DNA from: Aegilops tauschii subsp. strangulata
Lineage: Eukaryota; Streptophyta; Magnoliopsida; Poales; Poaceae
Length of the DNA: 64,000 bases
Reading direction: 5' to 3'
Assembly: GCF_002575655.3 (NCBI RefSeq)
Contig: NC_053036.3
Coordinates: 645,132,736-645,196,735, forward strand
The notes below the pieces were generated by a model, which was not told the origin of the DNA, searched no databases, and saw only the letters and a list, made by a program, of their open reading frames with translations. Below are positions 21,088-33,181 of this stretch, piece by piece. The position numbers and the translations under genes were made by a program. Position 1 is the stretch's first letter. The number at the start of each line of letters is the position of its first letter.

Positions 21088-22329
21088 CCTCCCTCATCGC
21101 GGCCATGGCGCCGAGCGGCGAACTGCTCTATGGCGCGACACTGGCGCTCTAGCTCCGTCTGCTCCCAGTCTTCGCGCGCCCACTTCAAGGCCGCCTCGTC
21201 GGAGAGCCCCGAGCGGCATCTCCGCGGGCTCGGCCTTGACGCTGAACAGCGCCGGTGACCCGAAGGAGGAGGAGCGGGAGGAGGAGGAAGAGGAGGACGC
21301 CGTCCTCCTCGACATCCATTGGCCGCCGCTCCGGGCCCGGGCGGCAGGGTACGTCAAGGGCGGGTCGTTGCTGCCCTCGAGGTACCGGAGAACGGCGTGA
21401 AGCGAGCGGCCAGGGGCGCCCCACCACAGGCGGCGGCCCTCGCTGTTCTTGGTGCCCCGCACCACCGGTGCCCCGTTGGTGGAGGCCAGCCGCTGCGCCT
21501 GCCGGTGCTGGAAGTACGCCGCCCACGCCTCATGGTTGTCGGCGGCGTACTGCAGGAGGGCGCGCTGCTCCTCCGTCAGCGACGCCCGCACGCGGTCGAC
21601 CTCGTCGGCAAATTAGTCGGCGCGCGTGTTGACGTCGGGCGGCGGGGGAATTGGGACGCCACCGGCACTGAGCCTCCACCCCCCGGCCCTGCGCGCATGT
21701 CGGGAGGCGCCGGGATGTTGTCCTCGAAGAGGAAGTACGCTTCCCACTCGTGCAGCAAGCGGCGGCCGAAGCCGTTGGCCGCCGCCCCATCGCCGGGGAA
21801 TCGCTCGCACACTGTCGCGGCTGGGCTTGGGGGAGAGAGTGGAGGAACGTCGGCGGCGGCTGTGCACGGGGAGAGAGAGGCGGAGCACGGTTGCTGCGGG
21901 CGGGTGTGGCCAGAGGCGAGGGGGAGGCGTTGCTTTTATAGTGGCCGGGCACCGTGTGTACGCGTGGCGGGAGGGAGGGCGTCGCCGCGCTGCCCGTGAA
22001 AGCGCCGCCCGTGAGGAATCAATGGAAGGCTGACCGGCGGCAGCCTTGGCATTGATTCCTCGCGGGAAACCGAGGTGTTGTGAGGACGACGAGGCAAGTG
22101 TCGCTGACTCGGCGGGCCCGCAGTTAGTTCGCACCAAAATCGCTTGCCCCGGCGCCCCCAGCGCGCCGGGTTCGGCCTGGGTCCACCGGCGCCAATTTCG
22201 ACCCAAACCGGCGAAAAACGGGCTCCTGGGGGCGCGACTGGGCCGATTTTTGGGCGCCGGCGCGAAAAAAAAACGCCTGAAGGGGAGGGGGAGGGGGGCG
22301 TGTTGGGGGCGCGGCTGGAGATGCTCTTA

Positions 22330-23410
22330 GATGTAACGTAGTGTTCGTGAGTGAACTGTACGATGCACGCACTGAAGTTTAGTTGGTGTGTTTTGTGTGA
22401 ATGATGTGCTGTCTAGTTAATAATGATGAGTGATCGGTTCATATGCTTCCTAGTATAGGTTCGACTTAGGTTCCTTTTGGACGACAGTGCAAGATCTTCA
22501 GTAACATCGTAATGTCTTTTTAGATTTCCAACATCACTAAGCTGTAAGACCGGAAATGGTGCCGTATCACTGCCAGAACACTGTATGCTATTGCTACCAT
22601 GTCACTGGCCGTATTCTGTGTTCACTGTGTGATGGTCAACATATACAACAAAACAAGCCAAATAATGCAACAAAAAGTTGCCATTTAAATTATAAGCAAC
22701 AACGTAGAGAAACGATCAGCCGACTACTGTGGAGAGAAGTACATTATTGTCGGCTACTTAACAACCAGTTGCCGAAATCCATGGCCGGTTTATTTTGGAA
22801 TCACTTTGCAAACGATGGTTGGTGGACGAATATTGCACGACACTCGTGATCAACGTTTGTAGCCCACTAAATAAATGGGATATAGGGCTGCAATCTTGTG
22901 TCATGTGGAAATCGGCCATAAATATGGTCAATGTAGCAGTGCTCGGTTGATTTATGTTAGAGCCTTCCAATTCATGTCAAGCCGCACTGCAACAACATGC
23001 TTTTTTTTATGACGAGAGGTGCTTCGGTACATCCCCCTATGAAATTTGAAAATTGCATTCTCGTTCTCGTCCATCTATGTAAATCATTAGGTTAATTCTC
23101 AAATTTGTTGGGTAGTTCACTATGCTCCACCGGCACTCTAATCCTTGCTCCGATCCTCTTCTTCTTCCTTCTTGCCACCGGAGAGTGAGCCATCTCATGG
23201 TACAACCAATGGCCTATCTGCACAAATAGTGGCAGGAGAGATCGATGCATAAAGAAGAATGGGGGGGGGGGGGGAGACCGGCTAAGAAACAGGAAACGAT
23301 TTTGTTGTGCCCGGGTGAACGATTCCTATTGTACGACAGGGTGGGTAATCCTAGCTATGGTACTTGCTTTCTGCACTACCTCCTAGCTTGATATCGCAAA
23401 CTATGGCATG
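22330..23410 (+). repeat. Peroxidase unit B: 3' UTR and flank without coding sequence
   Basis: ATGTAACGTAGTGTTCGTGA at 22331 corresponds to the bases about 10 nt after the stop codon of peroxidase copy A. The homology continues through the poly(A) region and into 3' flank (CTCAAATTTGTTGGGTAGTT; CCATCTCATGGTACAACCAA) that is shared with unit C at 52700-53970 but not with unit A beyond 19263. No peroxidase exon precedes it; the truncated transposon does. A run of 14 G lies at 23261-23274. Confidence 0.75.
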
Positions 23411-23590
23411 GTACTTGTTTTGTGCACTACTATACTACGACACGGTTAAACTGAGCTCGAGAGCTTAGAAAAGCACCTTCACTGCTGCTGCTGCTGCCAC
23501 TACTGTTTGTTCATCAAATAGTTTTGATGTTCAAATATATACTTATACCATTGCCAATTGTTTTGATAAATTTATGTGTAGATACATCAA

Positions 23591-25366
23591 GAGGTAAATA
23601 CACCAGTGGTGTTTGAACTTGCCATGGATGTGCACTTTAGTGCCTGAACTTGCAAAATACATTGAACTAGTTCCATAACTTGGCATGGACGTGCATATAC
23701 GGTTCAAATGGTGTTTGTATACGTCCGTGAAGCTAAGGAGGCGGGCCAGCATGCCATGGGGCCCGCTGTCAGTGACAAGGGTGTGTGGCCTGTTTTTTTG
23801 GAAAAAACCCTGAAATTATTTTCTTACCATAAGGCCCTCAGGGAGAAATCGATAAATTAGAAAATAAAAACTAGAGTATAATTATAAGATAAAAAATAAA
23901 ACTGGTGTGCTGGATCGAACAAGCGACGTACCAGAGTCAGAGTGCATGCGGCTAGCCACTCGACAACTTTAATGATTCATAGCCTTTATAAACATTTGGC
24001 CGAACAAAATAAATAAAGAGAATTTAATAATCCAGCAAAAACACCATGGGATCTGTGACCCAAATATCGGACCAAAGCTTATAGGAACGGATGCCACTCC
24101 AACCATTGAGTTGTCATGTATCAAAAGTACAAGTACTCTTTATGACTGTATAACAAACATAATTTCAAAATAATGAAAAAAATCTTCATGTCACTTTAAA
24201 AATAATTCACGTGTTATTTTAAAACATATTCATAAAATTGAAACATTTATGAATGACTAAAATGTTTATATGATTCAAGTATTATTCATGTGAGGATCCG
24301 TAGTCTAATGGCGCACTGGGCTTGTATTTTTTTTAGATAAACTCCGTCCCAAAATAGGTGTTTGAAGCTTAGCACAACTTTGTACTAGAGTTAGTATAAA
24401 GTTGAGACACTTATTTTGGGACGGAGGGAGTACTATATAAACTTATTAAAACAACAGTTTTTTTTAAAGCATGAACACGTTGATATACTACATAAATAGT
24501 TTGTTAAAAATGTGAAATTTTAAAATTATGTGAGAATTTGTTTAAATATATGAACATTTATAAAATTACTTTTATTTTTTATTAAAATGCGAACATTTTT
24601 TCAAATTATAAATTATATTCTTAATTTTTAATTTTATTATGTGTATTTCTGTTAAATTACTGCATCGGTATTTTATGAAATGATATGAACTTTTTAACGT
24701 AATTTGTTTTAAATATATGTATATTTTTTGTAACGTGATAATAATTTAAGTAATTTTTAGAAAAATGAAATGAAAAAGAACAAACCCGTTGAAAACTGAG
24801 CCACACTGTGGTCCATTTTAGCCACACGGGCTCGTTATGTTATAAACCTAAATTTATCATTTTACCATTCGATGTCGCCAGTTGGAGTGGAATGTGCGAC
24901 CATATAGCCCCTGGTTGTAGGTTCAAACCAATGACAGTGTATTGTTGGAATAATTTTTTTAATTTATGTTGTTCAGCTTTATGTTTATAAAGCGTATGAA
25001 TCCATTCTTGACACTAAATTTGAATGGGTCGATTGGCTAACCATGCACACCTGCGCGTGTGGTTCAAACCCTGGACCAGTTTTAATTATTAATAGATTAA
25101 TAAATTGTTTTAATTTATCAATTTCTCTTTGAGGGCCTTTTGTAAGAAAAATATATTCTAGAGGGTTTTCCGCAAAAAACCAGGCCACATGCCTTGTCTC
25201 TTACATCCTGGCGTGCCTCGTCAGCGTCATGGACGTATAAAAACAAGATTTGAACCGTATATGCACGTCCATGCCAAGTTGTGGAACCAGTTCAATGTAT
25301 TTTGCAAGTTCAGGCACTAAAGTGCACATTCGTGACAAGTTCAAGCACCAGTATTGTATTTACCTC
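23591..25366. mobile_element. Long-TIR Mutator-like element without transposase
   Basis: The outer ~230 bp (GAGGTAAATACACCAGTGGT onward, 23591) is repeated in inverted orientation at about 25150-25366, where the minus strand starts GAGGTAAATACAATACTGGT. Weaker inverted homology extends to about 400 bp on each side, including a tRNA-like stretch. The interior is AT-rich, has no coding frame and contains a Stowaway MITE. A clean 9-bp duplication is not evident; ATACATCA occurs a few bases outside each end. Confidence 0.7.
24342..24430. mobile_element. Stowaway MITE (89 bp)
   Basis: The left end CTCCGTCCCAAAATAGGTG and the right end CACTTATTTTGGGACGGAGGGAG are inverted copies, and the short middle (AACTTTGTACTAGAGTTAGTATAAAGTTG) is also palindromic. 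TA follows the right end. The left terminus lacks the outermost CTC. This is typical of Triticeae Tc1/Mariner-derived MITEs. Confidence 0.85.
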
Positions 25367-27374
25367 CATGCATGCATACATCATAGTACATTGATTTTAT
25401 ATTAGGAGCATAATATCATCTTTCGGTATTCATTACTAGGTTGAGTAGTCGTCATGTTAACGTCTCCAATGATAAACAAACCAAAATCAACTTATAGCCG
25501 TCCAATTGCAAAGACCTTATACCTTCGAACAATAAAATACACCTGCTATTTTTTCAGTTATTGTGGATAAGGGTAAATGCAATCATGGTGTGATGTTGTA
25601 TCCTCCCTCGGGTATAATAAAATAACTAAAAAGGTTACGTTATTTAAATTTTCTCAATACACAAAGCTAGATTGATCATAACTAGTGTCAATAAGATGCA
25701 TATTAACATTAGTTGGGAGGCATATTAACCCTACACAAGTTAAGCATCTGATCCTACCAATGCACAGCACCTCCAATGATCAAGTAAATTGTATGTGAAC
25801 TATTCATGATTGTTCCCTCGTGCCAAACTAATTGACAATGTTGTTAGACATGTCTTAGCACTGTCAAATCAATTAACAATATATTCTACATATCATAGCG
25901 TGCCTCTTCTATGAACCAGTTGCGGATGGCAGATCTACCACCTATGATGCTTCGTAAGCATGTCAACCGATTTCATCTTTGATCCTCCGTAAGCATGTCA
26001 TATATATGGCCTAGTGTGAATGCCCCCTCTACCATGTTGATGGACAGCCGATGATCTCATCTTCGGTCGCGATGTTACATATCACTTTTGGAGATTGGTC
26101 GATGATATTTACCCCACCAACACCTGGGTCGCCGCTTGAACATCATCCACCTTCATGTTCACGTGCTACCGATATCTTTGAAAGCATCATGACCCTGTTG
26201 TCTTCGAGGAGATATGGGGTGTTAAGTTAGGCTTAAGTTTACTTTTTTTTTGGCTCATAGGGCTTATCAAATACTTCGGACGTTGTCTCTCCCACCCGCC
26301 TTCAAAAGTTTTTCCTAGACGACATAATCCTTTGGCAATCTTGACTATCGCATGCCATCCACGGTGTAGCTAACACTTGACTATCTAGCACGTGATCATG
26401 ATACATATAATCTCTTGTGTCCCAACACACTTAACACAATTGTGAATCATGTGGGTGCACTAATTCAACAAAGATATTGATAATGTATATGATATATGAA
26501 ATTTTAAATTTTTGGACTAAATAAAAACATCAAACTTAAAGTGTGTAAAAGTGACCAAAATGAGGTTTTGATGGTTGGAAGACTAGGGTTCATAGGTTCA
26601 CTAATTGGAAACTATGCAAGGAGCATTTGCTTTCTATTTACTACAGCGATAGAAGAGATTTTCATACAATTTGGAGCACTTGTTAATAACAACAGCAGAT
26701 TAAATAGTCGATCTCACATCTCACATGCATGTTGCTTGGTTTTTCATCAAACGTCTCGTTGACAGCACAAATCACAAATAACAAAAAACAGTGAGAGAAA
26801 GATGGGTTTAGTCGTAATGAATGTAGAGATCAAAATCCATCACAAAAAAGAGAGGAACCTATTAAATGAATTGTAGCCGCACAGGTCATTCATCCTAAAT
26901 CTATGCCAGTTCAAGATAAAAGAATCAAAAATACCTTGTGATAAAGCTAAATGTAGGGAACAAGGAATTAATGAAAATCAGGATACGTCAACCATATCTA
27001 CCTTGTCGAGAGCGAAAGATGTATAATATGAGAGAAGCCCACGATCTCTCGACAGCACAGGGCACGAGTCAATCCAGACCTCCTGAGAAAAGATAGGGCT
27101 GGGAAAGAAGAAAAATACAAGCCTATTAACTTTGAAAAATCAAGTCCTTGTACATCAGTTCAAGCAGTTAAGATTTAAGAGTGAGAAGAGGCTAAATAAA
27201 GGTACTGATATAAGGTACTTAACTCGAAAAAGAGAATGATGGTTCAAGTTAGGTTGCTGCACAAGATACTGTTTTAACCAGGAAATTTATCGACATAAGA
27301 AGTGTCAAGATACCTTTTCAGAGATAGAAGAGCAGAATTCTTCCCAGAACCTCCTGAAGTCTGACTCCAGATCA

Positions 27375-27408
<34 letters not shown>

Positions 27409-28617
27409 CTGCAATTACAAGAGGAAGAATATTGAGAATAAGAGTATAAACTGTAAACCATATAACTTCTGCAGAAGAATTTCATCATTCACTTCAAATA
27501 GCAGAATCAAATGTCTCAGCCCTCAACAATATTTGAAATGAAGGACTGCAATGTTTCTTTCATTGTTTGAAGGTATAATTCATGCACAAAATCAAAAAAT
27601 GCGTGAGTGTGGCACTATGCGTGTACACACATGTTACCTCCAAAGCTTAAATAAAGGTTTATCTAACAGGTAAAAGATTGAACTATTATATCACGTATAT
27701 GCTCTGCACGTCCTAATCTTGTCCCTTTTTCACATAGTAAATGATCAGACTATTCATCTCTTACCAATAGATTATCTAGTGGTCATTCGGTAAGGAATCA
27801 GACTGGCGGGAACTCAAGAGTACTGAAAGTGTGAAGTAATTCGTCTTTTTTGTTAGTTTAGGGGTGTCTAATAGACAACAGAGCAATGGAAAGGTTAAAA
27901 AAATAGTTAATAGAGAATGTCCGTTTCCTGACCAAGAAATCACACATATATGCTACTGAATTAAAATAAAGTAGACATATAGATCAGAAGGGGGACCTCA
28001 CGTGGGGATGTGCAACATGCAGTGGGAGGTGCTGTAGAAAGGAGCAACCTGCATGCAACCACAAGGTCGTTTTATACAAATTCATGGCCCGTGAATTAGC
28101 TACTGAGCCAAGTTCAAAACCCTAGAAATTAAGGGATGGGGAGAGGAGGAAGACCATATCGTCAAGAAGGCTGCTGCGTGAGGGAGAGACGGAGGGTAGC
28201 GACAGCGCGAGCGAGCCGTGGATCTCCGACTGAAAGCCTCGAGCAGGCTACCCCGGACTCACCGCCCATGTTGAGTTCGAGCAACCGCCGTTGATATGGA
28301 GGTTGGTGGCGCAGAGGCCGCGTCGTTTCACACAAGCTCAGTGGGTGACCTGTGCTTCTCCTCTTGACAATGGCGCCACCTCAGACTCCAGGGAGTCTTC
28401 ACCATGAGCAAGCCTGCAGCTATAGGACGTGCCTACCTCGCCTTCACCCAGCGGCCGCCAATTTAAGATCCATCTCAACGCCAACGACGGCGCCTGGCCC
28501 TTCCCGTCGCCTTCGTCTCCCGGTCCTGTGAAAAGATATCAGCAAAGTCATTAAAAATGGAAGGTATTGCACTCTAAATCAAGAACATGATTAAGGAAGC
28601 ACAAAGTTCCTCTGTAG
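25367..28617. other. Intergenic DNA, no gene recognised
   Basis: I see no coding frame with a recognisable domain. The stretch at 28130-28530 is GC-richer and exon-like but has frequent stops on both strands and no recognised domain. A run of 31 C lies at 27376-27406. Confidence 0.6.
27376..27406. repeat. Poly(C) tract, 31 bases
   Basis: An uninterrupted run of C. Its true length is likely uncertain because homopolymers this long are error-prone in assembly. Confidence 0.9.
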
Positions 28618-29046
28618 GTCGAGCTACATGGAACCTCTTATCTTCAGCCCTCCAACATTTCTTTGAGATCCGTACTCTCCAACTAACTTAAAACAAGAAG
28701 ATTTCTCTTTTTTGTTTCTCTCAAATGAAACAACGTATAGACTTCAAATTTTGCAGATCAAACAAACTTTACAACTTCAATGTGTGAAAAAACTTTCAGA
28801 TTTTTTGGACAGACCAAAATATAAAATGAAGATGTTTTTTTATTAAAAAATAATTTTTAGCATTTAAAATGCATGCAAAAATCTGAAAGTTTTTTCCCAC
28901 ATAGTAATTAGAATATTTGGTTGTCCTGCAAAGTTTGAAGTTTATACGTTGTCGTTTGAGAGAAACAAAAATAACAAATGTGCCTGCACGGATCACGATG
29001 CGAAAATGGATGGCTAAGATAAGGGGTACCACGTAGCTCGAGCTAC
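28618..29046. mobile_element. Foldback element with ~170-bp inverted arms
   Basis: The left arm (about 28618-28792) includes GGTCGAGCTACATGGAACC, TTTGTTTCTCTCAAATGAAAC and GAAAAAACTTTCAGATTTT. The right arm (about 28875-29046), read on the minus strand, starts GTAGCTCGAGCTACGTGGTA and carries the matching segments. Arms are roughly 80% similar. The loop is AT-rich. It is probably a Mutator-type or unclassified MITE; I cannot find a clear target duplication. Related sequence, such as CTTTGCAGATCAA, recurs in the fucosyltransferase intron. Confidence 0.6.
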
Positions 29047-29246
29047 ACAAAAACACACTCGGAAGGAAGAAGTGCATTAGTTTCAGAGCGTAATGAAAGA
29101 AACATATTCTAATAAAGCATGACAAGAATGCATTAGCTTCAGATGATAATGACAGAAAACCGTTCTGCTGTCAGTTGAAAAAAATCATGTATTGGCTAAT
29201 TCCGATGAAGATCAACAGAGTTAGCTTCAACTGGCAGCAGAACTAC

Positions 29247-29355
29247 AGATGTGATCACTGATGCTTATTGGATGTAGTTGTGGTTTCAGAAGTAGCAAGA
29301 GTGCATTAGCTTCTGAAACCACAACTACATCCAATAAGCATCAGTGATCACATCT
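29247..29355. repeat. Perfect 46-bp inverted repeat with 17-bp loop
   Basis: The left arm 29247-29292 (AGATGTGATCACTGATGCTT to GTGGTTTCAGAAG) is exactly complementary to the right arm 29310-29355, with no mismatch, around the loop TAGCAAGAGTGCATTAG. The homology stops sharply on both sides. Confidence 0.92.
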
Positions 29356-30627
29356 AAAGCTAATACCAATATACCTTTATCCCACATAGGCAGTATGTTA
29401 TCTTTGTCTCTTTTAAATGCTAATGCAAACCAAGTGATTTCAATTATATACAAATTAAGCGCTTGCAGAAAATAAGAATGTCACTCTGCCACACAACTGC
29501 TTGGAGATGATTAAGAATGGATGGCAAGCATATGGAGGCCAGTGCATTACAAACAGACAGGACATGCGTAGTACATTGTTGAACAAGGGAGAATTTACAA
29601 CAATGAAATATGGACAGGATGAGATATCCAAATACAACAGACTGGCTCCATATAAATGTGCAATACCCGAAGAAAATGGAGTGCCTTTGTATCTTCATCA
29701 AGGATCCAATCATTGTGCTGCAATGTCTAGTGCAAAACATCCAATTAATACCCTGTTCTTATTACGTGGATTTCAGGATATACATGATAACAATACATTT
29801 ATTTTCTATATACTTTGATGGTTTAATGTAGATAAACTTAAGAAGGTGAAAGTTAATTACATCAAAGCAGCCTGTCATACAAATGTCATTTGAATCCTAC
29901 CAAACCAACCTATAAAAAGTCACCTCCCCCGTATAATGCATCACACGCATCTCCAGCTCGAGTGTTTGACTACAACAGTTCTTTCGTTTTTTCCTTCTCA
30001 ACTATCGCCTGATCGATCAACGTTCAAACACGTTTCTTAGGGACCACAAAGACCAGCCAACCTTTCCAAAAACACTATGAATCCTATCTTTACAGTCTTA
30101 CATAAAGTGCAGGACACCATGAGTACACTACACACTCAATCACTCAACAGAAAACCGAGTGGAACAAGACGGCATATAAGAAATCCATTAAAAAGGATCA
30201 TACTATCATGTACACCAAAACGGATTGATCACCCTTCTCAAACATGATAATCACTTCTAAATTATACAATTGTAGTTGGAAAGCAACCTCACTTTTAAGA
30301 TTCTAGCAGCTGGAAATTAAAGAGAATCATTATAGTAGAACATAATAGTTAAACTTGACAGACTTTGTACACTACTTTAGTTGTAAACTACTTTTCTTCA
30401 ACAAACAGTTACAAAGTTGCCACAACAAGAGAATATGAGAGGAAGCTGCACCTCACTGAAACCGATTCTGAACTTCTTATGCTCATCAACGTATTTATTC
30501 TTGAACTTATTGTACCTTCACAAACAAAGAACAATGGCATCACCATGTCAAACTTAGGACGAAGCAAAGGAAGGGATAGCATTGATAAATAATTATTTGA
30601 AGGAAATTAGAACTTGCAAGCATACCA
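29356..30627. other. Intergenic DNA, no gene recognised
   Basis: Short open frames occur on both strands (for example 29501-29818), but none shows a domain, splice structure or codon bias that I can support. Confidence 0.55.
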
Positions 30628-30897
30628 CTAGTTGTTTAGAAATGATGCTTTGTTGCTGGAATGGAATTTATTTTTCTCTAGAAGTTGATGGCTTGGGTAC
30701 TCAAATGGTGGGAATGATTTAGGCACCGATCCAATAGGCAAGCTCCCAGTAGTATATGTGTGAGGAGATGAGCTCAGGTCTGAAATTTTATAGGTACTGA
30801 ACAACAATAAATAGTCACTTGTGCGCACTTTCGCGGATGCGGCGAAGCGGCTCGCCAACCGGCGTCTGCATCTACCAGCTGCGCCGGTGATCGCCAT
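30628..30897 (-). pseudogene. LARP1-like DM15 fragment fused to a short leader
   Basis: The minus-strand frame begins MAITGAAGRCRRRLASRFAA and continues to TYTTGSLPIGSVPKSFPPFE, then YPSHQLLEKNKFH before stopping at 30628. The segment FPPFEYPSHQLLE with the preceding LPIGSVPKS closely resembles the start of the DM15 (LARP1) region of plant La-related protein 1. The remaining DM15 repeats are absent. It looks like a truncated, relocated gene fragment. The Arg-rich leader could be a chance open reading frame or a transit-peptide-like exon from another source. Recognition is from memory. Confidence 0.45.
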
Positions 30898-33181
30898 CGT
30901 GTCAAATAGAACACAAAATCCTAGTCTTAATTTTATTTATGTATTTATGTAATGTGCCGAATGAAGACCGTATAGTTGGAACTTTATTTAAGTTTTATGT
31001 AAGTTTTAATTTATGTGTATATTGTTATATTTAGTTTTTTTTTTTTGTCTAAATCTTAATTTTTGTTTGCAAAGGTCATGTCTGCCCTAAAATGGAGGGA
31101 GCCGTTGAATGCACCCGACACTGACTAAAGCTGTTAGAATTTAGTTAACCTGACCTTCAGACTTCTTCATGGGGTGCTGACGATTAAGCTAGTTGAAAAA
31201 CCAAGTCTTCACTTTGACCATTCCTCGTAGATATATACTGGGGACATAGGAACGCTCTGTCGCTACTGTAACGTGTTCATGCGTTGGGAACCACGATGTA
31301 TGCGGAGAGATACTAATTCAGTGATAATAGAATGGAGTATACTACTACCTATGTTCATCAGTATAAGACGTTGCCTGGGTATAGGAACAAATCGTTGGAT
31401 TTTGGGGCGGACGAGATCAAACGCTGAGTAACACAAATTCAAGGGTGCCGCATCAAACACTGGAAAATCAATAATGCTAGAGCTACGGATGGGATTCCTA
31501 CAAAAATTTGTGTACGGACTGACGTGGGAATCATGCAGCTGCTCCATGCTGATTTTACGGAACAACTGATCTCGTTCTTTCCCAATCGTGAAACTCCACG
31601 ATGGATCCGTAAGGTTAGCCCGTAGGAGTCATCCGTAAGTGTAGCATTACTGCTGAAAAATAGCCAACTGAAATTGGTTGGATGTCAAGTTAAGGTTGGG
31701 TAAGTCGGTCATAGAGCGTAAGCTATCTTTAGAGGGAAAACTCCACCAAGGATTTGATTTGCTGGTCACGCATAGCCAAGGTCATTCATAGACTTGGTGA
31801 ACAACTAATGTTTCGTCCTCGCTCACGCCTTAGTCGTCTGCATCCGAGTGCCTAAAAGCAGCCGCAAGTGTCTCCTCTTCATTTGCGGCTACCCATTCTG
31901 AAGGATTGACTCTTAAGTCGGTCACATACTCGGGACTGCAAGCACGGCGGGAGCTCGACGGCTCCTCGGTAAGGCGTGGTAGTGAACGTCGGCCGCAAGT
32001 CGCTTCCGTCGAGGCACTGCCGTGGCGTAACACTGAACCATTGCCTCCAGACCAACGAGACATGGGGAAAAATCACCAAAATTCTTATTCTTCGGGTCAG
32101 CCGCCGCAAGGTCTCGTTCCGGGAAGACCTAATTTGTAGCCGTGTTTCGTCACTTTGCCAGGACCAGGATCCACCTTCGGACCCATCATCAACCTTGCTG
32201 CCCCATGACGATGTGTGATTAGTTCTACTTAGACTATGAATCCATGGTGTAAATAGTATGAACTGCTTGAGAACAAAGACATGTTGAAACCGTTGGACTT
32301 TACTTTATGTTTTGAACTATTATTTCTGCAACTTTAATGACTATATTTGTTATCCATGTAATTGTTTTTAAATTCGCGTCAAACTTCGAAGAAGGAAACT
32401 TCAACCCGCACATAGGTGATTGTATTTGCTCTCTTTGGAATTGTCTCGTTTGCATCAAATTTAGAAAATGGCGTAGACTTGTAGGCAAGAGTGAGGGACA
32501 CCAAAACAAAGAGGGAAGAAAGAGGCCAATTAATTAATTTGTAGGAACCTTTGACGGCATCGAAAGCCTATGCAAGAAAGATTCTAATTTTAGGATAACC
32601 GGCGCACGATCTTTGTTTCTTTCTATGTAACCATAAAGATTGGATGATGAGTGCTTATATATTAATTGATTATTAAAAATGGAATTTGGAAGTGTGTGTT
32701 GCCGCATGAAGTCGTGCGTTGCACCTACGTGCCAACTTGTGAATAGATATGTTCAAGAACAAAACTAGTGAATAGATCGTGGCCAAGTTGCTGCTTATTT
32801 TTTATTTGTTGCTGATTACCGAGGAGATAATTAATATTCAAAAATCAGAATGTACATTATTATGAAACGAAGGGAGTACGTGCTATCTAGTGAATAGGTC
32901 TGTTCAAAACAAAAACAAAAACAAAAACAAAAACTGGTGAGTAGATGGTGACCAAGTCGTTGCTTAGTCGAATCGCAAAAAAAAAAAAAAAGTCGTTGCT
33001 TAGTCCGTTAGGGGTGTAACATGGTTGCGCAACCAGTTGGCAAGTTGTACGGAAAACTGCCAAGAATAAGGTTATCTCATACGTTACGTACTATCTATAT
33101 ATGAGAGGTCTAAGAACGATAGCTGCAGCGGCAGTGCGTGCTAAGGTCTGAACAATAGCTTCCCCCAACCCCTCAGGCCCC
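30898..33181. other. Intergenic DNA; unassigned short frames and MITE remnants
   Basis: A GC-richer patch at 31830-32110 has open frames on both strands (minus strand MSRWSGGNGSVLRHGS onward) that I do not recognise. Stowaway-like remnants appear near 31345-31385 and at 32860-32880 (GAAACGAAGGGAGTAC). An (AAAAAC)n stretch lies at 32909-32933. Confidence 0.5.

Larger units (their letters stand above)
19478..21812 (-). pseudogene. Unrecognised transposon gene split by the mini-CACTA
   Basis: On the minus strand, segments read RRLLHEWEAYFLFEDNIPAP (about 21740-21790), RASLTEEQRALLQYAADNHE (21591 down) and RLWWGAPGRSLHAVLRYLEG. A Ser-rich stretch follows, then, after a frame change near 21205, DEAALKWAREDWEQTELERQ. 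The frame is cut at 21087/21090 by the mini-CACTA and resumes at 19659 with GVVVLDDDSDDDAPTPVR and a stop. An in-frame stop near 21615 and the frame change show decay before or besides the insertion. Repeated short proteins of this kind accompany grass DNA elements; I cannot name the family. Confidence 0.5.
19264..22329 (-). mobile_element. Left-truncated DNA transposon carrying a broken gene
   Basis: The right end (22295-22329), read on the minus strand, begins CTAAGAGCATCTCCAGCCGC, a GAGCATCTCCAGCC terminus typical of abundant Triticeae DNA elements. The left side starts abruptly at CTAGGGGGCTCGAAAAATCG without the matching terminus, so about the first 25 bases seem lost. A minus-strand gene (19478-21812) fills the middle and is itself split by the mini-CACTA. 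Both flanks are peroxidase 3' UTR sequence (units A and B). Confidence 0.55.

Noticed and set aside
28130..28530. A protein-coding first exon
   Set aside because: The segment is GC-richer than its surroundings but has stops in the readable frames and no recognisable protein.
31340..31390. A Stowaway MITE
   Set aside because: One end-like stretch (TGTTCATCAGTATAAGACGTT) exists but no inverted partner or TA duplication; too degenerate to call.
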